Origin: JBQTIP01 sp052388025
GTDB taxonomy: Bacteria > Actinomycetota > UBA4738 > HRBIN12
Assembly: GCA_052388025.1 (NCBI GenBank)
Contig: JBQTIP010000188.1
Coordinates: 1-24,587 of the forward strand
Direction of reading: 5' to 3'
Length of the DNA stretch: 24,587 bases
The notes under the pieces are model-generated. The model did no database searches, was not told the DNA's origin, and was given only the letters and a program-made list of their open reading frames with translations. Shown here piece by piece: positions 7,661 through 14,414 of this stretch (positions are counted from its first letter, which is position 1; every line of letters starts with the position of its first letter). A program made the position numbers and the translations under genes.

Positions 7661-8599
7661 TCAGCGATCCGGATCGGGCTGCGCGACGCTCGCCGGCTGC
7701 TCCGCCTCGCGGCGGAGCACCTCGCGGAACGAGGCGATGGCCACCTCGATCTGATCGCGGTCGGGAGGCTGCGTCGTGACCTTCTGCAGCCACAGGCCCG
7801 GGGCCATGACGGCACGCATCACGGTGGAGTCCGGGTGCTTCGCGCCCAGACGCAGCATCTCGTAGGCGAGCCCGGCGATGATCGGGATCGCGACGATCCT
7901 CGATCCGATCCGCCACCAGAGTCCCGGGTTCCCGAACAGCGCGAAGACCAGGATCGTGAGCACCATCACGATCAACAGGAAGTTGGTCCCGCAACGCACG
8001 TGAAGCGTCGAGTACCGGTCCACCACGTCGGGGGCGAGGGCCTCGTCGTGCTCGTAGGCCGCGATCGTCTTATGCTCGGCGCCGTGGTATTCGAACACGC
8101 GCCGGATCTCTTTCGTCCGCCCGATGAGCCAGAGGTAGCCGAGGAACAGGAGCACCCGGAAGACACCCTCCATGGCATTCACAAGGATGCTCGCGTCAAC
8201 CCGCCGCCCCACCCACCGGAAGGCCACCGCGGGGAGCACGATGAACAGGCCGATGAACAGGACCATGGCAAGCGTCATCGACACGGCCATCTGCCTGGAG
8301 GAGAGCCGCTCCTCCTCGGGCGCCGCCTGCTGCGCGGACACCGACAGCGCACGGATTCCGATCGACAGCGACTGGCCCAGGGTGATGATCCCCCGGAGGC
8401 CCGGCTTGGCCAAGATCGGGTGGCGCTTCGCGACGGAGTCGATGTCGTGCGACTCGATGTGGATCGAGCGGTCGGGGCGGCGCACGGCGACCGCCCACAC
8501 ATCGCGGCCGCGCATCATCACGCCCTCGACGACGGCTTGCCCGCCGTAGAGGTGCTCCTTCTTCGGGAGGGGCGTCGCCGCGGGCGTCTCCTCAGCCAT
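7661..8599 (-). CDS. DUF1385 (YqhQ-like) integral membrane protein
   Basis: This 312-residue protein belongs to the DUF1385 family, whose function is not established. The N-terminal signature GGQAVVEGVMMRGRDVWA appears at about residues 19-36. Later motifs are EYHGAEHKTIAAYEH and LHVRCGTNFL, both hallmarks of the family. Four or so hydrophobic segments are visible (about 107-130, 143-163, 200-220, 225-245). The start ATG at 8599 was chosen because it immediately precedes the family N-terminus; an open extension to 8782 overlaps rpmE. A DUF1385 gene next to rpmE and prfA is a frequent arrangement in Gram-positive genomes, so it probably shares the rho-rpmE transcript. Confidence 0.88.
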   Translation of the reverse strand: MAEETPAATPLPKKEHLYGGQAVVEGVMMRGRDVWAVAVRRPDRSIHIESHDIDSVAKRHPILAKPGLRGIITLGQSLSIGIRALSVSAQQAAPEEERLSSRQMAVSMTLAMVLFIGLFIVLPAVAFRWVGRRVDASILVNAMEGVFRVLLFLGYLWLIGRTKEIRRVFEYHGAEHKTIAAYEHDEALAPDVVDRYSTLHVRCGTNFLLIVMVLTILVFALFGNPGLWWRIGSRIVAIPIIAGLAYEMLRLGAKHPDSTVMRAVMAPGLWLQKVTTQPPDRDQIEVAIASFREVLRREAEQPASVAQPDPDR

Positions 8600-8616
8600 C
8601 GGCGGGGTCCTGCGGA

Positions 8617-8832
8617 TCAGGACCCGGAAGCCGGTTTCTGCCCGTACCGCCGCTGAAACCGCTCGACCCGGCCGCCGGTGTCGACCAACTTCTGCTTCCC
8701 CGTGTAGAACGGGTGACAGTTCGAGCAGATCTCCACGCGGAGCTCGGGTTTCGTTGAGCGCGTCTGGAACGTGTTCCCGCAAGAACAGTGGACGTTCGCG
8801 ATCACGTATTCGGGATGGATTCCTTGCTTCAT
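8617..8832 (-). CDS. rpmE: 50S ribosomal protein L31 (zinc-binding type)
   Basis: This 71-residue ribosomal protein begins MKQGIHPEYV. Four cysteines, C16 and C18 in HCSCGNTF and C36 and C39 in ICSNCHPFYTGKQ, form the zinc site, so this is the C+ form rather than the zinc-independent paralogue used under zinc starvation. The start is ATG at 8832: the upstream GGGAG is 9 nt away from it, but only 3 nt from the alternative ATG at 8838. It lies directly after rho, as in most Actinobacteria. Confidence 0.96.
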   Translation of the reverse strand: MKQGIHPEYVIANVHCSCGNTFQTRSTKPELRVEICSNCHPFYTGKQKLVDTGGRVERFQRRYGQKPASGS

Positions 8833-8863
8833 CGTCATCGACTCCCGTTGCCCGCCATCAAGC

Positions 8864-10474
8864 TTACGATGCCGGCGCCTTTGCGATCTCCTTCAGGAAC
8901 TGCTCGTTGGACTTCGTCGCCCGGATCTTGTCGGTCAGCAACTCGAGCGCCGCACCCGGCTCCAGGGCATGGAGCACTCGACGGAGGCGCCACACGAGCG
9001 CCAGCTCCTCGGTCGGCATGAGTAGCTCCTCCTTGCGGGTGCCGGAGGCCTCAACGTTGATGGCGGGGAAGATCCGTTTCTCCGCGAGCTGCCGGTCGAG
9101 GCGGAGCTCCATGTTCCCGGTGCCCTTGAACTCCTCGAAGATGACTTCGTCCATCCGGGAGCCCGTCTCCACCAACGCGCTCGCGATGATCGTGAGCGAG
9201 CCGCCCTCCTCGATGTTCCGCGCGGCGCCGAAGAATCTCTTCGGCGGGTAGAGCGCGGTGGAATCGACGCCGCCGGACAGGATCTTCCCGGAGGCCGGCG
9301 CCGCGAGGTTATAGGCCCTGGCCAGACGCGTGACAGAGTCCAGCAGGATGGCGACGTCCTTGCCCATCTCGGCCAGGCGCTTCGCGCGCTCCAGAACCAG
9401 CTCCGTCACCTGGATGTGCTGATCGGCCGGCTTGTCGAAGGTCGAATACACGACCTCGGCAGCTTCGACGGTCCGCTGCCAGTCGGTGACCTCCTCCGGC
9501 CGCTCGTCGACCAGCAGCACGATAACGTGAGTCTCCGGACTGGAGTAGAGGATGCCGCCCGCGATGTTCTTGAGGACGGTAGTCTTCCCGGCCTTCGGCG
9601 GGGACACGACCATGCCCCGCTGGCCCTTGCCGATCGGCGCGACCATGTCGACGATCCGCTCGGTGACGGCCGTCGGGCCGCTCTCCAGACGGAATCGCTC
9701 ATGCGGGAACAGCGGCGTGAGCTTCTCGAAGTGGGGCCGCTGCTTGGCCTCCTCCGGATCCATGCCGTTCACGTTGTCGATCCGAAGCAGCGCGAAGTAC
9801 TTCTCGTTGTCCTTCGGCTGCCGCACGGCCCCGGTGACGGTGTCGCCCTTGCGCAGGGCGAACCGCCGGATCTGCGAGAGCGACGCGTAGATGTCGGTGT
9901 TGCCCGGAAGGTATCCGGTGGTCCGAAGGAAGCCGTACCCCTCCGGCAGCACATCGAGGATGCCAGTCGCGATGGGCGCGTTGGCCAGCTCTTCCTCGCG
10001 CCCCTCCATCTCCCGCTGGCGGCGCACCTCGCGCTGTCGCCGGCGCTCATCGCGCGAAGGACGCCCACGGCGGTCACCGTCGGGGCGCCCTTCCGGGCGC
10101 CCTCCGTCCGGGCGGCCACCCTCACCACCGTCGGGCCGGTCGCTTCGACGTTCCCGCTCCCGTTCGCGCTCGCGTCCCGACGCCTCCTCCGAGGTCGTGG
10201 GCCCGCCGTTCCCCGACGTCTCCGTCGTCCCGGCGACCTCGACCGGGGCTTCCGTCGATGGGCTCGATGCCTCGGCCTCCCCCAACGAGGCGGCCGCTTG
10301 CACCGTCACCGCGGAGGCGTGGCCGTCACCGGAGGCGCGCGAGACGATGCTCTCGATCAGGTCCGCCTTGCGCATCCGCTGGTGCCCCTCGATGCCGAGC
10401 CCATCGGCGATCGTGTGCAGCTCGGAGGTGACCTTCCCCTCGAGCGTCTCCTTGTCCATCGTTCCGGAGTCCAT
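8864..10474 (-). CDS. rho: Transcription termination factor Rho with low-complexity insertion
   Basis: Rho is a hexameric RNA-dependent ATPase/helicase that ends transcription. The 536-residue chain has an N-terminal SAP-like helical region (about 8-48, LEGKVTSELHTIADGLGIEG). A disordered insertion at about 85-165 includes an Arg-Glu alternation (RERERERERR) and Arg-Pro-Asp-Gly repeats. The primary RNA-binding OB fold follows (about 167-235, GILDVLPEGYGFLRT), then the RecA-like motor with Walker A SPPKAGKTT at 291-299, VDERPEEVTDW, Walker B ILLDSVTRLARAYN and the Q/R-loop region GGVDSTALYPPKRFFGAARN. The insertion is typical of Actinobacteria. The ATG at 10474 is 2 nt after the fsa stop, so rho appears to be the downstream end of the cDPG-gene run. 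Confidence 0.97.
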   Translation of the reverse strand: MDSGTMDKETLEGKVTSELHTIADGLGIEGHQRMRKADLIESIVSRASGDGHASAVTVQAAASLGEAEASSPSTEAPVEVAGTTETSGNGGPTTSEEASGRERERERERRSDRPDGGEGGRPDGGRPEGRPDGDRRGRPSRDERRRQREVRRQREMEGREEELANAPIATGILDVLPEGYGFLRTTGYLPGNTDIYASLSQIRRFALRKGDTVTGAVRQPKDNEKYFALLRIDNVNGMDPEEAKQRPHFEKLTPLFPHERFRLESGPTAVTERIVDMVAPIGKGQRGMVVSPPKAGKTTVLKNIAGGILYSSPETHVIVLLVDERPEEVTDWQRTVEAAEVVYSTFDKPADQHIQVTELVLERAKRLAEMGKDVAILLDSVTRLARAYNLAAPASGKILSGGVDSTALYPPKRFFGAARNIEEGGSLTIIASALVETGSRMDEVIFEEFKGTGNMELRLDRQLAEKRIFPAINVEASGTRKEELLMPTEELALVWRLRRVLHALEPGAALELLTDKIRATKSNEQFLKEIAKAPAS

Positions 10475-10476
10475 TG

Positions 10477-11139
10477 CTAGGCTCCTCCCTTCAGTTCCCC
10501 CTGGAGGGCCTCCCAGTCCGACAGGAACCGTTCGATCCCGACGTCGGTCAGCGGATGCTTCACCAGTTTCTTGAACACGTCATAGGGCATCGTCGCGATG
10601 TCTGCCCCTGCCAGCGCCGCCTCCACGATGTGCATCGGGTGGCGGAGCGAGGCCGCCAGGACCTGCGTCTCGTAGCCCTGGATGTCGTAGATCTCGCAGA
10701 TCTGCCGGAGCGCGTGCATCCCGTCGGCGGCCGCGTCGTCGATCCGTCCAAGGAACGGCGACACGATGTACGCGCCGATCTCGGCCGCCAGGATCGCCTG
10801 GGCCGGCGAGAACACCAGGGTGACGTTGATCTTCACGCCATCCTCCGTCAATCGCTTGCCGCACTCGAGGCCGCTGGGGGTCATCGGGACCTTCACCACG
10901 GCGTTCGGGCCCATCTCCGCGAGCTCGCGCCCCTGCCGGTACATGGCATCGGCTTCGAGCTCGGTGGTCTCGAGGGAGATGTCTCCGTCGACCTCTGACA
11001 GGATCTCCTTCCACACCTGCTGGGCGTCTTGATGCTCCTGCGCGACGAGCGACGGGTTGGTGGTGACGCCGGAGAGCACCCCCCAGCGATTGATCTCGCG
11101 GATCTCTTCGATGCTGGCGGTATCCAAGAACAGCCTCAT
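10477..11139 (-). CDS. fsa: Fructose-6-phosphate aldolase / transaldolase (TalC/FSA type)
   Basis: A 220-residue protein of the small class I aldolase family, which includes fructose-6-phosphate aldolase and short transaldolases. Visible features are MRLFLDTASIEEIREI at the N-terminus, GVTTNPSLVA (24-33), the Schiff-base lysine K83 in VVKVPMTPSG, INVTLVFSPAQA and SPFLGRIDD. It would make or cleave fructose-6-phosphate, or move dihydroxyacetone units. Sequence alone does not separate aldolase from transaldolase activity. The ATG at 11139 overlaps the 2-phosphoglycerate kinase stop as ATGA, and rho starts 2 nt downstream. Coupling to triose-phosphate metabolism is plausible, but a direct role in cDPG synthesis is not shown. 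Confidence 0.87.
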   Translation of the reverse strand: MRLFLDTASIEEIREINRWGVLSGVTTNPSLVAQEHQDAQQVWKEILSEVDGDISLETTELEADAMYRQGRELAEMGPNAVVKVPMTPSGLECGKRLTEDGVKINVTLVFSPAQAILAAEIGAYIVSPFLGRIDDAAADGMHALRQICEIYDIQGYETQVLAASLRHPMHIVEAALAGADIATMPYDVFKKLVKHPLTDVGIERFLSDWEALQGELKGGA

Positions 11140-12107
11140 GCCGATCTCCCCTTCCGTCTGTACCCTCGGGCTCCGTCGTCGGCACCGCGGACGAGTGCGG
11201 CTCGCTCCGTAGCTCGTTCCATCACGAGGTCGATCACCGCCGCGAGCGTGTGGTCGAAGTCATAGTTGGGGATCACCGGCACGCCGTGAGCAAGAGCCTG
11301 GCTCTTGATGAAGCGCTGCACGCGACGGATGTTCTCGAACCCGTCGACGTACCGGTTCGACGGCCGGCCGGTATGGTCCGCGGATCGCGCCGCGAAATGG
11401 CTGCGATGCACGTCCTCGTCTTCGACGGTGATGACCACGGGCACAGCGAGGATCTTGTCCCGGCGCGACTCTAAGTCGACGAAGCCGGGTACCACGTGCG
11501 CACCTTCGATGATCGCGCTGGTCCCCTCCAGCGCGGCGCGCTCCAGCAGGGCGTCCAGCCCCACGGCCACCTTCGCAATCTGCTCGCGGAACCCAAGCAC
11601 AACTCGTTCGCCCTTCCTAGTTGGCGGCTCCCGAAGGGCCTCGCCCGCGTCGAACGAGGACGTGTGCAACGCCGGCATCAGCTCGCGGGAGAACAGGGCT
11701 CGCATGACTTCCCGGATCGCATCGGTAGCCACTACCCGGAGGATGCCGAGGCGCGCGGCGAGCTGCGTCGCGATCGTCGACTTCCCGACACCGGTCGCTC
11801 CGCCGATCAGCAGCACCAGGGGGATGTCGAGCGCCTCGACCTCCCCCCAGCGCAGGAAGTTCTTCGCGTATCGATCGCCGGCCACCTCCTCGAGGACGCC
11901 CACGGCGAGGCCGTGCAGCTCGTCGGTGGTCACCGACGGCGCTCCGCGGTCGAGCAGCTGCTCCTCGATGGCCTCCGCGACCTGGTAGGCGCGGAAGGGC
12001 GATAGGCCCGTCACCATGACTTGTGAGGCCATCAGGCCCTTCGAGTAGGGAAGGCCCGGCTCACGGTCGGAGATCAAGATGTGGGGAGTCTTGCGATCCT
12101 TGCTCAT
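11136..12107 (-). CDS. 2-phosphoglycerate kinase with N-terminal ATP-cone
   Basis: The predicted reaction is 2-phosphoglycerate + ATP to 2,3-diphosphoglycerate + ADP, the first step of cyclic 2,3-diphosphoglycerate synthesis in methanogens such as Methanothermus fervidus. Residues 9-90 resemble an ATP-cone (LISDREPGLPYSKGLMASQV, then AYQVAEAIEEQLLDRG), a nucleotide-sensing regulatory module. The kinase domain carries the P-loop GGATGVGKST at 102-111, ATDAIREVMRALFSRELMP, HTSSFDAGEAL and IIEGAHVVPGFVD. Its length of 323 residues agrees with archaeal homologues. The ATG at 12107 follows the cpgS stop by 18 nt, and the 3' end overlaps fsa by 4 nt. Adjacency to cpgS strongly supports the assignment. 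Another small-molecule P-loop kinase activity is the main alternative. Confidence 0.87.
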   Translation of the reverse strand: MSKDRKTPHILISDREPGLPYSKGLMASQVMVTGLSPFRAYQVAEAIEEQLLDRGAPSVTTDELHGLAVGVLEEVAGDRYAKNFLRWGEVEALDIPLVLLIGGATGVGKSTIATQLAARLGILRVVATDAIREVMRALFSRELMPALHTSSFDAGEALREPPTRKGERVVLGFREQIAKVAVGLDALLERAALEGTSAIIEGAHVVPGFVDLESRRDKILAVPVVITVEDEDVHRSHFAARSADHTGRPSNRYVDGFENIRRVQRFIKSQALAHGVPVIPNYDFDHTLAAVIDLVMERATERAALVRGADDGARGYRRKGRSA

Positions 12108-12125
12108 CGTTCCCTGGCTTCCGCC

Positions 12126-13460
12126 CTAGCTTCTGCCCTTGCTTCGCTCCATCGCGATATCGATGGTCTCCTTCAGCGCGGTCGGGAGGTCCACATCGCC
12201 TTCCACGACCACGGCACGGTTGTCGACGAAAACCACCTCCGCCCCGTTCGCGAGCGCCCGGTCGCAGGCGACGTCCACCGCTGCGGCCTTCAACTCCGTC
12301 AGGAGCGCCTCGTATCCGGCTGCCCCGTCCATGTCCTCCGCCAGTCCGGCCCTATCGGCCAGCCTGGCGCTCCACCCCACGACGCGGCATCCGTAGACGC
12401 TTTCCAGGGAAGCAACCTGCCTCTCGGCGATCGCCCCCGGCGCCGTCGTCGCGAAGAACACGTCCTTGCCCCGCACATCGCCCAGTGGCACCGGTTCGAA
12501 GTCCGTCACGAAGAGTCGGACATCGCCGCGAAGTCGCTGGACGTGGGATCTGAGAGCGGAGAGATTCTCGGGCCCGGCATTCGGGCTGCCCACCATTGTA
12601 AAGACAACCAGGTCCGATAGCAACAGTCGGAACGGACCGAGGTAGCCGCCCAGGTACTCCGGCGGAGCGGAGGCTGGGACTACGAGCACGCCGGCGTCCC
12701 AGGGAACCGGCGGGATCGACGAGCCGCTTCCCTCCAGGATCACGAGGCCGGCTCCGCGCCTCACCGCCAGCTCGGCGGCGGGGCGGACGTTGGACACGAA
12801 AGGCGCCCCGGCGAGGCCCCCGCCGCATCGCCTGGCCCCGATCGTAGTGACTCCGGCTGTGAGCGCGTCCTCGAGGTAGTCCGAGGCGCCGTGCTGCCCT
12901 TGCCGGACCAGCTCCAGCAGGCTCCGCACCGTGACGGTCCCCGCGTCCGCGACCTGGGGGGCCGGCGGACCGCCCCGGCCCATGGCCACGACGATCGGCC
13001 CCAGGCCGGCGCGATCCGCCACCCTGGCGAGCTCGCCGCCGATCGCCGTCTTGCCGGTCCGCTTGCCGGTCCCGATCACGGCAACCGTGGGAACGGGAAG
13101 CGGGGGGCCGCTGATGGGCGGGTCGAGGCGGAAGTCCGAGCCGAGATAGGGGACCCCTCGGAGGAGCGCGACGGCGACAAGCTCCATCCGCTCCCGATAG
13201 CCGAGGACCGGCTCGTCGGCGAGGTCCAGCACCGCCTCCGGTCCGACGTCGTCCAGTGCCGACGCGAGCGAGCGGCCGGCGTCGCCCCCGGCCGTGAGGA
13301 CGGGGACGCCGAGCTCGGGGGGCACGCCGGGGTCGATCTTCTCGATCCCTCCCACGAAGAGGGCGGCAAGTACCTCGTGGCCCATGGTGCGCGCCGCCTG
13401 GATCCCCCAGCGGGTCACCGACGGGTAATGCTCGCCGTCCACGAGAACGAGAACCCTCAA
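12126..13460 (-). CDS. cpgS: Cyclic 2,3-diphosphoglycerate synthetase
   Basis: The predicted enzyme closes 2,3-diphosphoglycerate into cDPG by forming an intramolecular phosphoanhydride at the cost of ATP. It has 444 residues, close to the archaeal enzyme. The N-terminal domain starts LVDGEHYPSVTRWGIQAA (6-23) with VGGIEKI. The P-loop is GTGKRTGKTA at 130-139, followed by VVAMGRGGP (158-165). Further landmarks are SDYLEDAL, RRCGGGLAG, VILEGSGSSIPPVPWDA and a C-terminal domain rich in Ala and Val. The start is TTG at 13460, set by GGAGGA 6 nt upstream; no better start lies between it and the preceding gene, 40 nt away. The product is known as a thermoprotectant and phosphate/energy store in thermophilic methanogens; its role in this bacterium is unknown. 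Confidence 0.88.
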   Translation of the reverse strand: MRVLVLVDGEHYPSVTRWGIQAARTMGHEVLAALFVGGIEKIDPGVPPELGVPVLTAGGDAGRSLASALDDVGPEAVLDLADEPVLGYRERMELVAVALLRGVPYLGSDFRLDPPISGPPLPVPTVAVIGTGKRTGKTAIGGELARVADRAGLGPIVVAMGRGGPPAPQVADAGTVTVRSLLELVRQGQHGASDYLEDALTAGVTTIGARRCGGGLAGAPFVSNVRPAAELAVRRGAGLVILEGSGSSIPPVPWDAGVLVVPASAPPEYLGGYLGPFRLLLSDLVVFTMVGSPNAGPENLSALRSHVQRLRGDVRLFVTDFEPVPLGDVRGKDVFFATTAPGAIAERQVASLESVYGCRVVGWSARLADRAGLAEDMDGAAGYEALLTELKAAAVDVACDRALANGAEVVFVDNRAVVVEGDVDLPTALKETIDIAMERSKGRS

Positions 13461-13500
13461 ACGACTTCCTCCCGATTAAGCGATCGAATGTGGAAGCCGG

Positions 13501-14295
13501 CTACTCCCCTGCTTGCTGAGCGACGACCTCCTGGACCGTGGGCTCCAGCTCACGGTAGTACTGCGCCCCGGTCGATAGCGAGAAGTGGGCGGTGATCGTC
13601 TGGCCCCGGAAGGGGAACCTCCGGAAGATCTTGACCTCGTCGCCCTCGAACTCCAGCACGTTGTAGCAGGGCTTGGTGTGCCCGCGGAGGCGGAGCGAGG
13701 CGACCGTGCCGGCGTTCGCCACGTACAAGTTCTCCAGGCGCCAGACGTACGGCACGTGCTTGTGGCCGGAGAGGACGATGTTGACGCCCGCCCCGATCAG
13801 CACCTCCAGCAGATCCCCGGCGTCGGCGACCGTGCTCCGCTCGCGCCCGGTGCCCGGTACCGGCAGCAGGTGGTGATGGAGGGCGAAGACCTTGAGGTCG
13901 GCCGAGACGTCGAACTGCTCGCGGATCCAGTCGTAATGCTCGCGACCCACCTGACCCTCGTTCAGGTCGGGCTCGCTGGAATCGACCCCCACGATACGCA
14001 CCCCTCCCACATCGGCCGTCCAGCGCCGGGGGCCGATGAGCTCCTCGAAGTGCAGGTAGCCGACGTTGCGCGCGTCGTGGTTCCCGGTGACGGTCCAGAC
14101 GGGAGCCTCGATCCGATCCCGGTAGGCAAGCCAGCCCTTGTACTCCTGGCGATACCCCTCGTTCGTGAGGTCACCGGTGCAGATCACGACGTCGGGGCTG
14201 AGCTCGTTCAGCTCCATGATGACGCGATTCATCATGTTCGCGACGAAATAGGGGGAGCCGACGTGGGGATCCGAGATGTGCGCGTTGGTTAGCAC
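13501..14295 (-). CDS. Calcineurin-like metallophosphoesterase (cyclic-nucleotide PDE type)
   Basis: This soluble 264-residue hydrolase carries all metal-binding motifs of the calcineurin-like fold in order: DPH (9-11), GDL with Asp42, GNHD (71-74), the histidine cluster ALHHHLLP (138-145) and GHKH (177-180). The arrangement resembles class III cyclic-nucleotide phosphodiesterases (CpdA type) and related diphosphate hydrolases. No signal peptide is seen. The start is GTG at 14295, the first start in frame after an upstream stop, and it lies 8 nt from a possible -10 box, suggesting a leaderless message. As first gene of the run leading into cpgS (40 nt away) it may hydrolyse cDPG or an intermediate; this is inference from context. 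Cyclic-nucleotide hydrolysis remains the plain family prediction. Confidence 0.85.
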   Translation of the reverse strand: MLTNAHISDPHVGSPYFVANMMNRVIMELNELSPDVVICTGDLTNEGYRQEYKGWLAYRDRIEAPVWTVTGNHDARNVGYLHFEELIGPRRWTADVGGVRIVGVDSSEPDLNEGQVGREHYDWIREQFDVSADLKVFALHHHLLPVPGTGRERSTVADAGDLLEVLIGAGVNIVLSGHKHVPYVWRLENLYVANAGTVASLRLRGHTKPCYNVLEFEGDEVKIFRRFPFRGQTITAHFSLSTGAQYYRELEPTVQEVVAQQAGE

Positions 14296-14303
14296 GAGGA
14301 CTA

Positions 14304-14332
14304 AGTGTAGTCGCGATCAGGGCGCCGCTCAG
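14304..14332 (-). promoter_or_regulatory. Putative promoter of the metallophosphoesterase-cpgS run
   Basis: On the minus strand, -10 TACACT (14304-14309) lies 17 nt from a weak -35 CTGAGC (14327-14332). The -10 box ends 8 nt before the GTG start, and no Shine-Dalgarno fits between them, so the transcript would be leaderless. The region 14296-14414 separates two divergent genes and must hold both promoters. Confidence 0.42.
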
Positions 14333-14379
14333 GTGGCTCCCCGGGCCGGCTGGTGCCCTCCGTCAACGGATCTCCTCCG

Positions 14380-14407
14380 TTCGGTCCGTACCGGCCTCGA
14401 CGATACT
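14380..14407 (+). promoter_or_regulatory. Putative promoter of the MarP-like protease gene
   Basis: A -10 candidate GATACT (14402-14407) is preceded by a poor -35 TTCGGT (14380-14385) at 16 nt. The box ends 7 nt before the GTG start at 14415, again fitting a leaderless transcript. The -35 match is weak. Confidence 0.35.
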
Positions 14408-14414
14408 TCGAGCA

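Noticed and set aside
7286..8656. A 456-codon plus-strand frame
   Set aside because: Antisense to the DUF1385 and DivIVA genes; His/Arg/Glu-rich shadow with no recognisable motif.
10060..10190. Short GC-rich repeats that might be a CRISPR or tandem-repeat locus
   Set aside because: They are in-frame codon repeats encoding the Arg/Glu and Arg-Pro-Asp-Gly insertion of Rho; there are no spacers.
9416..10480. Plus-strand frame opposite rho, and similar ones opposite argS, hom and the glycosidase
   Set aside because: All mirror strongly conserved genes on the minus strand and have shadow-type composition.
14296..14414. Riboswitch or small RNA in the divergent region
   Set aside because: At 119 nt with two promoters required, no conserved aptamer pattern or strong hairpin was visible.
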